From Rhodovastum atsumiense (GTDB taxonomy: Bacteria; Pseudomonadota; Alphaproteobacteria; Acetobacterales; Acetobacteraceae), in the NCBI RefSeq assembly GCF_937425535.1, contig NZ_OW485601.1, positions 1,045,001 through 1,109,000 of the forward strand: 64,000 nt of DNA, written 5' to 3'. How positions within the stretch are numbered: the stretch's first letter is position 1; each line of letters starts with the position of its first letter. A model generated the notes under the pieces. That model was not told where the DNA came from. It did no database searches and worked only from the letters and a program-made list of their open reading frames with translations. Both the position numbers and the translations under genes were made by a program. Positions 55,501 through 63,456 of this stretch are shown piece after piece.

Positions 55501-55749
55501 CTGGCATCCGCCCTGGCCTTCGTGCCACTGACACTGAACGTGTTCTGGGGGCCGATGGCGCTGGCAATGATCGGCGGACTCATCGGTGCGACCGTGCTGA
55601 CGTTGCTTTATCTGCCTGCGCTGACCGCGATGCTGGTGCGGTCGGCACCGATCCGGGGCGCTGCCCCGGCCCCGCCAGGAGGCTTCGCCTCCTGGACCTC
55701 CACCAAGGGCCCAGGGCCCTTGGATCCCATGTTTCCGGGGCGCGGATAA
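52594..55749 (+). CDS. RND-family multidrug efflux pump (HAE1/AcrB type)
   Basis: A 1051-residue inner-membrane proton-driven exporter with 12 membrane helices and two large periplasmic loops. The start GTG/VERFNLSAWAVAHRALVGFLIVLLFAAGARSYTKLGRAEDPSF is the typical RND N-terminus. The proton-relay Asp pair is in LSLGLLVDDAIISIETM near residue 409. MSLVKKQFFPNSARTELLIDVKL begins the second half. The last ~31 residues (PIRGAAPAPPGGFASWTSTK onward) are encoded by palindromic repeat copy E, so the native C-terminus was probably replaced by repeat insertion. It is regulated by the upstream TetR (inference). Confidence 0.95.
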   Translation: MERFNLSAWAVAHRALVGFLIVLLFAAGARSYTKLGRAEDPSFTVKLAVVTAQWPGATAQEMQEQVAERIERKLQDLAWLDHLDTFVRPGVSATLVSFRDNTPPAQVPDLFYQTRKKLEDLRPSLPAGLRGPFVNDEYADVYGAVFALFGTEAEGTAGPDNTELIRQAESIRDRLRRLPGAEKVTILGEIQRTLFVEFSHARLATLGVTVGDVADAIARQNGLAPAGLVETGTTRIPVRVDGAVDGATALAAVPVAAGGRSVRLSDLATITPGHADPPDFSVRHNGRPAVVIAVSSQKGTDGQVFGATLRAEADRIRAGLPLGFALQQAADQPAVIAEAVGEFLLKFVAALGVVLVVSFLSLGWRSGIVVALAVPLTLSIVFIVMDELGIELQRISLGALILSLGLLVDDAIISIETMVVKLEEGWDRVRAASFAWTSTAFPMLTGTLVTAAGFLPVGIAQSTTGEYAGGIFWVVGLALLASWVVAVLFTPFLGVLLLPSPRPGAHHDHAALYDTRAYRLLRRAVRLAVRHRGWMVTGTVLLLLVAGGGMSLVKKQFFPNSARTELLIDVKLRQGASHAATEATVHQVEQALAADDDVLWYTSYIGAGPPRFFLAYNPALPNDALATIVLTTRDPTARERVRARLQALAAREEVPSARLRVSRLELGPPVGFPVQFRVVGTDLDAVRKSADAVMAALRATPGTRDVQLAWGERAPSVRLELDQARVRELGLAPAEIARALSTLLSGLNATQLRDGTKLVDVVLRAVPGERLDLDHLPDFMLPTSAGPVALSQVARLVPTTEDPILWRRDREPYLTVQADIQDGLQAPDVTAAALPRLAAVPLPPGVRIETGGATEEATKANGALYAVFPLMVGAMVLLLMIQLQDLRRVLLVLATAPLGIIGAVAALLLADAPFGFVALLGLISLSGMVMRNSVILVDQVRQDLEAGASLADAIVESTVRRTRPVVLTALASALAFVPLTLNVFWGPMALAMIGGLIGATVLTLLYLPALTAMLVRSAPIRGAAPAPPGGFASWTSTKGPGPLDPMFPGRG

Positions 55750-55768
55750 GTCCGGGGCAACGCCCCGG
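55653..55768. repeat. Palindromic repeat, copy E (overlaps the 3' end of the RND pump gene)
   Basis: H1 is CCGGGGC/GCCCCGG at 55653-55669. H2 has arms CCAGGAGGC/GCCTCCTGG at 55675-55695. The linker is ACCTCCA. H3 is CCAAGGGCC/GGCCCTTGG around CAG at 55703-55723. A second H1-like CCGGGGC/GCCCCGG follows at 55752-55768. The pump's last 31 codons and stop lie inside. The convergent binding-protein gene ends five bases beyond the repeat. Confidence 0.85.
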
Positions 55769-55772
55769 CGCG

Positions 55773-56972
55773 TCACGCCCCGCAGCTTGCGTTCATGGGA
55801 AGGAACGCCTCGGCCGCGGGAATGCTGCGGATGGATTCATAATAATCCCAGGCGACATCGCTCTCGCCCGGCTTGCGGACCCGAAACAGGGTCAGGTCGA
55901 ACAACACCCGCCCGTCCTGGCGAATGCTGCCGGGGCGCCCGAAATAGGCCACCGGCAGGGCCTTCATCGCCCGGTTGACCGCGACCGGGTCGGCGGTGCC
56001 GGCTTCCTTCATGCCTTTCAGGAAGTGCAGCGTGCTGGTGTAGACCAGCGCCTGGTTCTTGGTCGGCATGGCGCGGCGCTCGGCGAAGAAGCGCCGCGCC
56101 CAGGCCCGGGACTCGTCGTTCTGGTTCCAGTAAAAGCTGGCCGGGAAGGTCAGGCCCTGGGCCGTTGGCAGACCGAGCGCGTGGATCTCGGTGATGTAGG
56201 TCAGGAACGTGGCCAGGGTCTGCCCGGTCTTGCGGGCCAGCCCGAATTCGTGCGCCTGCTTGACGGCGTTCACCAGGTCGGTGCCCACCGAGGCGAAGCC
56301 GACCACCTTCGCCCCCGAATTCTGCGCCTGCAGCAGCAGCGAGCCGTAGTCGGTCTCGCCGATCGGGTGGCGCACCGCGCCCAGCACCCGCCCGCCGGCG
56401 GCGGTGATGGTGTGGGTGGCCTCCTCCTGCAGGGCGCGGCCGAAGGTGTGGTCCACGGTGATGAAGAACCAGCTCGTGCCGCCGCCTTCGATGACCGCCC
56501 GTGCCGTGCCCGCGGCCAGGGCATGGGTGTCGTCGGCCCAGTGGGTGCTGGTGGGGAAGCAGGATCGGGTGGTGAGGTCGGCGGTGGCGGCAGCGGTGAT
56601 CATCACCGTCCTGCCGCGCTCACGCGCCGCCTGCTGGACCGCGAAGGCGATGGCGGTGACCGGAAGGTCGACGATCGCGTCGACCCCGTCATACTCGTAC
56701 CAGCGGCGTGCGATGGTACCAGCAACGTCCGGTTTGTTCTGGTGATCGGCGTGCAGGACCTGCACGGGCCGGCCCAGCACGCTGCCGCCGAAATCGGCGA
56801 CCGCCATCTGCGCCGCCAGCACCGAGCCGGGGCCACCGCTGTCCTGGTATGGCCCGGTTTCGTCGGTCAGCACGCCGATCCGTACCGGCGCCTCGGCCCG
56901 CGCGCGCCCGATCACCGGGGCCGCGGCAGCGACCCCCAGCAGCACACGCCGGCCCAGGCCGTTCGTCGTCAT
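55773..56972 (-). CDS. Branched-chain-amino-acid-type ABC substrate-binding protein
   Basis: A 399-residue periplasmic binding protein of the LivJ/type-1 fold. The signal has a twin-arginine-like start (MTTNGLGRRVLLGVAAAAPVIGRARA). The family pattern appears in VRIGVLTDETGPYQDSGGPGSVLAAQMAVADFGG near residue 30, PDVAGTIARRWYEYDGVDAIVDLPVTAIAF, and TDYGSLLLQAQNSGAKVVGFASVG. No permease or ATPase gene adjoins, so it is an orphan. It lies 28 bases after the fumarylacetoacetase gene on the same strand, so it may bind an aromatic or carboxylic-acid compound (inference). Confidence 0.9.
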   Translation of the reverse strand: MTTNGLGRRVLLGVAAAAPVIGRARAEAPVRIGVLTDETGPYQDSGGPGSVLAAQMAVADFGGSVLGRPVQVLHADHQNKPDVAGTIARRWYEYDGVDAIVDLPVTAIAFAVQQAARERGRTVMITAAATADLTTRSCFPTSTHWADDTHALAAGTARAVIEGGGTSWFFITVDHTFGRALQEEATHTITAAGGRVLGAVRHPIGETDYGSLLLQAQNSGAKVVGFASVGTDLVNAVKQAHEFGLARKTGQTLATFLTYITEIHALGLPTAQGLTFPASFYWNQNDESRAWARRFFAERRAMPTKNQALVYTSTLHFLKGMKEAGTADPVAVNRAMKALPVAYFGRPGSIRQDGRVLFDLTLFRVRKPGESDVAWDYYESIRSIPAAEAFLPMNASCGA

Positions 56973-57000
56973 CGCCACCTGTGTCCCTCCCTGTTTATTT

Positions 57001-58308
57001 CTAGGGCGTCGAGACCACGGTGCCGCGGCACTCCCCGAAGCCAAGTGACGCAAACCCGTCCCGGACGGCCCTTGCCCGGAATATGATCTCGTCGCCGTCC
57101 TCAAGGAAGCGGCGTGTCTCGCCGGAGGCGAGATGGATGGGATTGCGCCCGCCCTCGGTGATCTCCAGCAGCGAGCCCCAGCCTTCGATCCCGGGGGCGG
57201 AAATCGTGCCCGAGCCGAACAGGTCGCCGGGGCGGAGATTGCAGCCATTGCTGGTGTGGTGCGCGATCATCTGCGCGAAGGTCCAGTAGAGATGGCGGGT
57301 GCTGCTGACCGAAAGCACATGCGGGTCCATGCCGCGCGCGCGCGTCACCCTGGTGGTCAGCAGCACCTCGAGCTCGATCGCCAGCGCCCCGTGGGTCTGG
57401 TCGAACTCGCACCACAGGTGGTGCAGCGGCGCCGGATCGCCTTCCGGCCGCGGCTTCTGCGGCACCCGGAACGGCCGCAGCGCTTCCGCCGTCACGATCC
57501 AGGGCGAGATCGTGGTCAGGAAGTTCTTCGACAACAGCGGGCCGAGCGGCTGGTATTCCCAGCCCTGCAGGTCACGGGCCGACCAGTCGTTGAGCAGGCA
57601 GAATCCCGCGGCATGGGCATGCGCCGCGGCGATCGGGATCGGCTCGCCCAGCTTGTTGCCCGGGCCGATCCAGATACCCAGTTCGATCTCGTAGTCGAGG
57701 CTGCGCGAGGGGCCGAAGCTCGGCACCGTCTCGCTGCCTGGCTTGCGCTGGCCCTCCGGCCGGTGCACCGGGGTGCCCGAGGGCTGGATCGACGAGGCGC
57801 GCCCGTGATAGGCGATCGGCACGTATTTGTAATTGGGCGACAGCGGCGTGTCCGGCCGCAACAGGCGCCCGACATTGTTGGCGTGATGAATGCCGGCATA
57901 GAAATCGGTGTAGTCGCCGATCTGCGCCGGCACATGCAGGGTGCAGTCGGCGGCGCGATGCAGCAGCCGGGGTTCGAGCGCGCGCACCGAGGCGGTGGCC
58001 TCGTCGCTGAGGATCTCGAACAGGCGGTCGCGCAACGCTTCCCGCCCGCCGGCATCGAAGTTAAGCAGCCGGTTGAGCTGCGGCTCCGCCGCTGCCGCGG
58101 CGACGTCCTGCACCACGCCGCCGAACAGCCCGACCTCCAGCGCCGCCGGCAGGTCGAGGATGCTGTCGCCGATCGCGACCCCACCGCGCGGCATCTCCCC
58201 ATGCGGACTAAACACGCCGAAGGGCAGGTTCTGCACGGGGAAATCGGGATGGCCGTTGGCGGAGGCAACCCAGCTCCGCCGCCGCACGTCATGGGTATGA
58301 TTGGTCAT
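57001..58308 (-). CDS. fahA: Fumarylacetoacetase
   Basis: A 435-residue hydrolase for the last step of tyrosine/homogentisate breakdown, splitting fumarylacetoacetate into fumarate and acetoacetate. The N-terminal SH3-like domain has PDFPVQNLPFGVFSP. Catalytic-domain motifs are YTDFYAGIHHANNVGRLLRP near residue 133 with the catalytic His, SLDYEIELGIWIGPGNKLGEPI with the metal-binding Glu pair, LLNDWSARDLQGWEYQPLGPLLSKNF, and GDLFGSGTISAPG. The length is normal. Homogentisate dioxygenase and the isomerase are not in this window. The region before its start (58309-58623) has a hairpin. Confidence 0.95.
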   Translation of the reverse strand: MTNHTHDVRRRSWVASANGHPDFPVQNLPFGVFSPHGEMPRGGVAIGDSILDLPAALEVGLFGGVVQDVAAAAAEPQLNRLLNFDAGGREALRDRLFEILSDEATASVRALEPRLLHRAADCTLHVPAQIGDYTDFYAGIHHANNVGRLLRPDTPLSPNYKYVPIAYHGRASSIQPSGTPVHRPEGQRKPGSETVPSFGPSRSLDYEIELGIWIGPGNKLGEPIPIAAAHAHAAGFCLLNDWSARDLQGWEYQPLGPLLSKNFLTTISPWIVTAEALRPFRVPQKPRPEGDPAPLHHLWCEFDQTHGALAIELEVLLTTRVTRARGMDPHVLSVSSTRHLYWTFAQMIAHHTSNGCNLRPGDLFGSGTISAPGIEGWGSLLEITEGGRNPIHLASGETRRFLEDGDEIIFRARAVRDGFASLGFGECRGTVVSTP

Positions 58309-58623
58309 TGGATGTTTCCAGCGCTCGAATGCTTCTGCGGTACGTTCGCGCCAATACCGGCCCCGGCTGCCTGCCGCGGACCGTCCGATGCGCTCAGGCC
58401 CGACCGGGCCCGCGCGTCGTCAGGAAAAGCAGCCCAGTCTCAGGTCGGCCAGTCTCAGGCCGGAGCGAGAAAGTAACAGGCTTTCTCGCGGCGCGCGCAT
58501 GGCGCGACCTGATGGGCTGCGAAGGCAAAGTCCCGAAATGGGGACGGTCCAGACGGCTGCTTTCATTTTCGTTCCTCCTGCTCCCCAGTGGAGATGATTT
58601 TGGAGGAAACGCTACAACACTGA
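58309..58623. other. 315-bp gap between fahA and the P450 gene
   Basis: No convincing coding frame. It should hold the fahA promoter and any terminator of the P450 gene. It has a direct repeat (CAGTCTCAGG twice, 15 bases apart, near 58435-58460) and a perfect hairpin at 58465-58489. Confidence 0.4.
58465..58489. promoter_or_regulatory. Perfect inverted repeat upstream of fahA
   Basis: GCGAGAAAG and CTTTCTCGC are perfect 9-base arms with a 7-base loop. It is either the terminator of the P450 gene or an operator for fahA. The symmetric arms and the distance of ~155 bases from the fahA start leave both open. Confidence 0.4.
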
Positions 58624-59850
58624 TCAGTCTGCCGCTACCGGCACGCTGAGCCAGCCGCGGAAGCGTGCGCGCCCGCCATGCAGCCTGGGCCCGGCCGCCC
58701 GGTAGCGGGGGAAGCGCTGCAGGAACCGCCCGATGGCGATGCGCCCCTCCAGCCGCGCCAGCGACAGTCCCGCACAGAGATGGGTGCCGAATCCGAACGC
58801 GAGATGCCGGTTCGGCCAGCGCCCGAGATCGAGCCGGTCCGGATCCTCGAAGGCCGCCGGATCGCGGTTGGCGGCCCCGATGCAGAGCGTGATCGGCGTG
58901 CCCCGCTCGAAGGCCACGCCGCCGATCTGCCCGGCGGCGGTGCTGATGCGGTTGCCGAGCTGGGTGCTGCTCTCGAAGCGCAGGAGTTCCTCGATCCCCA
59001 TCCGGATCAGCTCGGGATCGGCGAGCAGCCGCTCGCGCTGGTCGGGCCAGTCCAGCAGGCAGACCAGCGCGTTGCCGATCAGGTTCGTGGTCGTCTCGTG
59101 GCCGGCATTGAGCAGGAAAGTGCAGTTCTCGATCAGTTCGTCCTCGCTCAACCGGTCGGCGCCCTCCCCCACGATCAGCCGGGTCAGCACGTCGCGCCAG
59201 GGATCGCGCGGCGCCGCCCGGCGCTCGGTGATCAGCTCCTGCAGGAAGGGACGAAAGGCCAGCAGCGCCTCGGTGCCGCGCCGCTCGCGCTCCGGCGTCA
59301 GCACCGGCTCCAGCGCGCCCAGGATCGCGAGCGACCATTCCCGCAACGGCCCGCGCCGCTCCGGCGGCACGCCGAGCAGGTTGCCGATCACCTCGACCGG
59401 GATCAGCGCGGCGAAATCCTCGATCAGGTCGAACCGGCCCATGGCCCCGGCCCGGTCGAGCAGGCGGTCGACCAGGGCGACGATGTCCGGTTCGGTGTCG
59501 TTGAGCGCCCGTTGCGACAAGGCCCCGGTGAGCAACCGGCGCACGCGTGTATGCAAAGGTGGATCGTTGAACACCAGCGACCCGGTGTGGTGACGATAGA
59601 GCGGCGAGCCGACCCCGAATTTCCGTCCGAACTCGACCTTCTTGTCGCTGCTGTACAGTCGGGGGTCGCGGTAGACCGTGACCATGTCGGCATAGCGGGT
59701 CAGGAACAGCGAGCCGTCCGGCATGCGCCGCACCGGATCGAAATTCCGCAGCGCATGGTAGGTCGGATAGGGATTTTCGATGAAGGCGGGGGGCAGCGAC
59801 TGCAGGTCGAAACCACGCGCCAGATCCTCGGGTGTCGCGTCCGTTCTCAT
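58624..59850 (-). CDS. Cytochrome P450
   Basis: A 408-residue soluble bacterial P450. The I-helix oxygen-activation motif is NAGHETTTN near residue 248, the K-helix ExxR is EELLRFES near residue 289, and the haem-binding loop is FGFGTHLCAGLSLARLEG near residue 353 with the cysteine ligand. The N-terminal ENPYPTYHALRNFDPV is typical of class I P450s. No ferredoxin or reductase gene adjoins. The substrate cannot be read. It is 58 bases downstream of the ABC-permease-like gene's region but is transcribed in the same direction from its own start. Confidence 0.95.
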   Translation of the reverse strand: MRTDATPEDLARGFDLQSLPPAFIENPYPTYHALRNFDPVRRMPDGSLFLTRYADMVTVYRDPRLYSSDKKVEFGRKFGVGSPLYRHHTGSLVFNDPPLHTRVRRLLTGALSQRALNDTEPDIVALVDRLLDRAGAMGRFDLIEDFAALIPVEVIGNLLGVPPERRGPLREWSLAILGALEPVLTPERERRGTEALLAFRPFLQELITERRAAPRDPWRDVLTRLIVGEGADRLSEDELIENCTFLLNAGHETTTNLIGNALVCLLDWPDQRERLLADPELIRMGIEELLRFESSTQLGNRISTAAGQIGGVAFERGTPITLCIGAANRDPAAFEDPDRLDLGRWPNRHLAFGFGTHLCAGLSLARLEGRIAIGRFLQRFPRYRAAGPRLHGGRARFRGWLSVPVAAD

Positions 59851-59908
59851 CCGCCCCTCCCGGCGTCGTTGCGCGGGAGGCTAGGTGCGCCCCGGGGGGG
59901 CGTCAATG

Positions 59909-60739
59909 TCAGGGGGCGCGATGCAGCGTTGGGTCGATGGCATCGCGCAACGCTTCGCCGGCAAGGGTGAAGCCCAGCGTCGCCAGCACCAGCATGGTGG
60001 CCGCGCCCAGCAGCGGCCAGACCGATTGGTCCAGGTGCACATAGCCGTCGTACAGCAGCGCCCCCCAGGACGCCGAGGGCGGCGGCACGCCCACACCCAT
60101 GAAGGAAAGGCCCGCCTCGATGGCGATCACGGTGGGGATGTCCATGCTGGCCAGCACCAGCAGGGTGCCGGCGATATTGGGCAGGACATGCCGTGCCCAC
60201 AGCCGCGCGGGACCGACGCCGATGGCCCTGGCGGCTTCGAGATAGGTGGCCGAGGACAACGCCAGCACCTGCGCCCGCGCCACCCGCCCGAACCCCGGCG
60301 CCAGCGTCAGCGCCACCAGGATCACCAGCCGCTCCAGGCCCGGACCGAGCAACGCCACCGCCGCCAGCGCGAACAGCAGGCTGGGGAAGGCCGCAACCAC
60401 ATCGAACAGCACCAGCACCGAGGAGGCGACCACCGGCCGGGCCCGTGCCGCCAGCATGCCGAGGGGAACGCCGATCGCCAGCGCCAGCACGATCGCCGCG
60501 AGTGACACCCCCAGCGCGATCCGCCCCCCCGCTGCCAACCGGGCGAGCATGTCGCGCCCGAGCGAATCCGTGCCCGCCCAATGCGCCCAGCCGGGGGAGG
60601 CGAAACGGTCCGGGATGTGCAACGCCGCCGGATCGGCGAGCAAGGGCGGTCCCAGCACCGCGAAACCGACCACCAGGACCACCAGGATCATCCCCGGCCG
60701 GCCGGTCGGGCTGGCCCAGATGCCGCGCAATGCCCTCAT
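59909..60739 (-). CDS. Dipeptide/oligopeptide-type ABC transporter permease (DppC family)
   Basis: A 276-residue inner-membrane permease with about six helices. The inner-membrane transport signature is in ARAIGVGPARLWARHVLPNIAGTLLV near residue 180 (the EAA-type loop), and GWAHWAGTDSLGRDMLARLAAGGRIAL near residue 60 is the family's N-terminal pattern. I chose the ATG giving MRALRGIWASPTG. Longer frames start inside a palindromic repeat. It follows the DppB-type permease on the same strand, with a repeat between them. The ATPase genes are not in this window. Confidence 0.93.
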   Translation of the reverse strand: MRALRGIWASPTGRPGMILVVLVVGFAVLGPPLLADPAALHIPDRFASPGWAHWAGTDSLGRDMLARLAAGGRIALGVSLAAIVLALAIGVPLGMLAARARPVVASSVLVLFDVVAAFPSLLFALAAVALLGPGLERLVILVALTLAPGFGRVARAQVLALSSATYLEAARAIGVGPARLWARHVLPNIAGTLLVLASMDIPTVIAIEAGLSFMGVGVPPPSASWGALLYDGYVHLDQSVWPLLGAATMLVLATLGFTLAGEALRDAIDPTLHRAP

Positions 60740-60742
60740 GCG

Positions 60743-60899
60743 GCGGGGCGTTGCCCCGCACCCGACCAAGAGGCTTCGCCTCCTGGACCTCCACCAAGGG
60801 CTTCGCCCTTGGAACCCGATTTTCTGTGCCGCGCAGCGAGAATGGGATCCAAGGGCCTTGTGGCCCTTGGTGGGTCAAGGGCGAAGCCCTTGCCTTTCC
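60743..60899. repeat. Palindromic repeat, copy F (complete, five hairpins)
   Basis: This is the most complete copy. H1 is GCGGGGC/GCCCCGC at 60743-60759. H2 is at 60766-60786 (one arm base changed: CCAAGAGGC/GCCTCCTGG). The linker is ACCTCCA. H3 is CCAAGGGC/GCCCTTGG at 60794-60812. A linker with TTCTGTGCCGCGCAGCGAG follows, then H4 CCAAGGGCC/GGCCCTTGG at 60849-60870 and H5 CAAGGGC/GCCCTTG at 60876-60892. It fills the gap between the two permease genes of one operon. Confidence 0.88.
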
Positions 60900-60905
60900 G
60901 AACGC

Positions 60906-61826
60906 TCATGCGGCGATCCGCGGATCGAGCCGGAGCAGCAGCAGATCTACCACAAGGTTGGCAAGGGCGAACAGCGTGACCGCCACGAACACGCTGCCCT
61001 GCACGACGGGATAGTTGCGGCTGCCGATGGCGTCGAACACCAGGGTGCCGAGGCCCGGCCGGGCGAACACGATCTCCACCAGGATGGCGCCCCCGAGCAA
61101 CCGGCCGATGCCCAGCCCGAGCACCGCGACCACCGGGATCGCCGCCAGCCGCAGCGCGTAGCGCCCCACCACCCGCCGTCCGGGCACGCCATAGGCCCGC
61201 AAGGTCCGCACATGCCCCGCCGCCAGCACCTCCAGCAGGGAACTGCGCAGCAGCCGGGCGATGTAACCCACCCAGCCGAGCGCCAGCGCCACCGCCGGCA
61301 GCACCAGGGCCAACGGGTCATCCCCCTGCCCCGTCACCGGCAGCCAGCCGAGCCAGGTGGAGAACACCAGCAGCAGCAGGACCGCCACCACGAAATTCGG
61401 GATGGCGATGCAGGACACGCTCGCCACTGCCAGCACCCGGTCGGGAAGGCTGCCCGGCCGCGTGGCCGCGAGACAGCCGAGCGGCACGCCGAGCAGGAGC
61501 GCCAGCCCCATCGCCGCGGCGGTCAGGGTCAGCGTGTACGGCAGCACGTCCAGCACCATGGCCAGCACGCTGCGGCCGCTGATCACGTCGGTGCCGAGAT
61601 CGCCGCGCAGCAGGTGCAGCAGGAAGGTGCCGAGCCGCACCGGCAATGGCCGGTCGAGCCCCATCGCTGCGGAGAAGGCCGCCACCGCCTCCGGGGTAGC
61701 GCGCGGACCAAGCAGCACCTGCGCCGGATTGCCGGGGATCGCGAGCGTCAGGGCGAACAGCAGCAGGGCCGCCCCCAGCAGCACCACCCCGGTCGCCCCG
61801 ATGCGCAGCAGCACCATCCGGGGCAT
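60906..61826 (-). CDS. Dipeptide/oligopeptide-type ABC transporter permease (DppB family)
   Basis: A 306-residue permease. The first helix (RIGATGVVLLGAALLLFALTLAIPGNPA) and LRGDLGTDVISGRSVLAMVLDVLPYTLTLTAAAM are DppB hallmarks. The EAA-type loop is VRTLRAYGVPGRRVVGRYALRLAAIPVVAVLG near residue 200. It follows the binding-protein gene after 13 bases and precedes the DppC-type gene. Together they form the membrane part of a peptide- or opine-type importer. Confidence 0.93.
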   Translation of the reverse strand: MPRMVLLRIGATGVVLLGAALLLFALTLAIPGNPAQVLLGPRATPEAVAAFSAAMGLDRPLPVRLGTFLLHLLRGDLGTDVISGRSVLAMVLDVLPYTLTLTAAAMGLALLLGVPLGCLAATRPGSLPDRVLAVASVSCIAIPNFVVAVLLLLVFSTWLGWLPVTGQGDDPLALVLPAVALALGWVGYIARLLRSSLLEVLAAGHVRTLRAYGVPGRRVVGRYALRLAAIPVVAVLGLGIGRLLGGAILVEIVFARPGLGTLVFDAIGSRNYPVVQGSVFVAVTLFALANLVVDLLLLRLDPRIAA

Positions 61827-61839
61827 CGGGGCGCCGCCC

Positions 61840-63375
61840 TCAGGCCCGGGCGAAACGGTCGAAGGACATGTCGTCGCCGTTCGGCAGCACGGCGGGGACC
61901 AACCAGTCGCGGTAGCCGAAGGCGTGCACTTCGTGGGTCAGCCAGATGAAGGCGGCGGACTCGTCCATGCGCTGCTGCGCGGCGATGTACTGCTTCGTCC
62001 GCACCGCCGCATCGTCGGTCCGCGCGGCGTCCGCGACGAGGCGGTCGAATTCGGGATCACGCCAGCGCTGCCAGTTCCATTCGCCGACCTGCGCGGCGGT
62101 GAACCATTGCAGGTTGAAGGCGGGGTCGGCCTTGCCGGCGAAGCGCTGCAGCACCAGTTCCAGCGACTTTCCCGCCTCGCCGCTGCCGGCCGACCAGAAG
62201 GCGCCGCCGTCGCGCACGTCGAGGTCGATGGTGATGCCGGCCTCGGCGAGCAGCGCCTGCAGCACCACCCCGGCATTCTGATACGTGGGCTGGTTGAGCA
62301 GGGTCAGGCGCAATCGCAGGCGCTGCGCCCCCGCCTCCGCCAGCATCCGCCGCGCCGCGGCCAGGTCGCGCCCGCGCCGCGGCGCCGCTTCCCAATGCCC
62401 GAGCAGGCCGGGCGCGATCGGCGCGTGGGCCACCGAGGCCGCTCCGCCCCAGCCACCCTCGACCACCGATGGCACGTCGATCGCGGCGCGGATCGCCTGG
62501 CGCACCCGCGGATCATCGAGTGGCGGACGCTCCACGTTCAGGCCGAGCCAGACCATGTTGATGCCGTCCTGCTTCATCACCCGGGTCCGGGCGACGCGGC
62601 CGATGGTGGCGACGTTCTGCGGATCGATCGCGGCGAACTGCAGTTCGTCGCCGCGCAAGGCCAGTTCGGCGGTGCGGGCGTCGCGCATCGGCCGCAGGGT
62701 GATGCGGGCGAAAGCCGGCTTCGGGCCCGGCCAGGACGGATCGGCCCGCAGCACCACGGCCCGGTTCGGCTCCCATTGCGCGAAAGTATACGGGCCGGCG
62801 CCGATCACGCGGACCGGCTGGCGATCGGTGCGATAGGCTCCCTGGGCGAAGGCGCGGCGGGAGATGATGCAGCCGGAGGCGTCCGGCAGCACCGTGCTCC
62901 AGAGCATCGGCGCCGGCGTGCGCAGCAGGATGCGGCCGGCATGCGGCCCGGTGACCTCGACATGATCGAGCGCCTCCCAGTCCGCGGCGTAGCTGGGCGG
63001 CTTGCCGTCCGGGCCGGGCTCGCGGAACCGCTCGAAGGAGAATTTCACGTCCTCCGCCGTGACCTCGCCGAAGCCGTCCTGGAAGTGCCGCCCCGGATGC
63101 AGCTCGAAGGAGATCACCGTCGGGCTGTCCTGGCGAATGGCGCGCGCCAGCGCCGGTTCCCAGGCGAAGCTGCCCGGGCGGAACGCGATCAGCCCCGGGC
63201 AGACCGCCCGCAGGATGTTCGCCTCGAGCGAGGAAAGCCGGGTCGCCGGATCGAGCGCGCCCTGGATGTCGCGGGCAATCGCGAGCGTGATCTCGTCGCG
63301 CGACTGCGCCAACACCGGGGCGGACAGGAATGCGGCCATGCCGCTGCCCAGCAGCGTCCTGCGATGCAGTCGCAT
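61840..63375 (-). CDS. ABC transporter substrate-binding protein, family 5 (DppA/OppA type)
   Basis: A 511-residue periplasmic binding protein. The signal is MRLHRRTLLGSGMAAFLSAPVLA with a near twin-arginine motif (HRRTLLG). Family-5 patterns are PGLIAFRPGSFAWEPALARAIRQDSPTVISFELHPGRHFQDGFGEVTAEDVKFSFERF near residue 70 and IRAAIDVPSVVEGGWGGAASVAHAPIAPG later. A longer frame exists, but this start gives a proper signal peptide. The ligand could be a peptide, opine or glycoside. Nothing in the sequence decides. Confidence 0.92.
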   Translation of the reverse strand: MRLHRRTLLGSGMAAFLSAPVLAQSRDEITLAIARDIQGALDPATRLSSLEANILRAVCPGLIAFRPGSFAWEPALARAIRQDSPTVISFELHPGRHFQDGFGEVTAEDVKFSFERFREPGPDGKPPSYAADWEALDHVEVTGPHAGRILLRTPAPMLWSTVLPDASGCIISRRAFAQGAYRTDRQPVRVIGAGPYTFAQWEPNRAVVLRADPSWPGPKPAFARITLRPMRDARTAELALRGDELQFAAIDPQNVATIGRVARTRVMKQDGINMVWLGLNVERPPLDDPRVRQAIRAAIDVPSVVEGGWGGAASVAHAPIAPGLLGHWEAAPRRGRDLAAARRMLAEAGAQRLRLRLTLLNQPTYQNAGVVLQALLAEAGITIDLDVRDGGAFWSAGSGEAGKSLELVLQRFAGKADPAFNLQWFTAAQVGEWNWQRWRDPEFDRLVADAARTDDAAVRTKQYIAAQQRMDESAAFIWLTHEVHAFGYRDWLVPAVLPNGDDMSFDRFARA

Positions 63376-63456
63376 GCGCGTCCCTCCTCCGGCCCCACAT
63401 GGTCCGAACGCCATCCAACCACGACCGTTCCGCCGCGTCACGCGATCGGAACCGGC

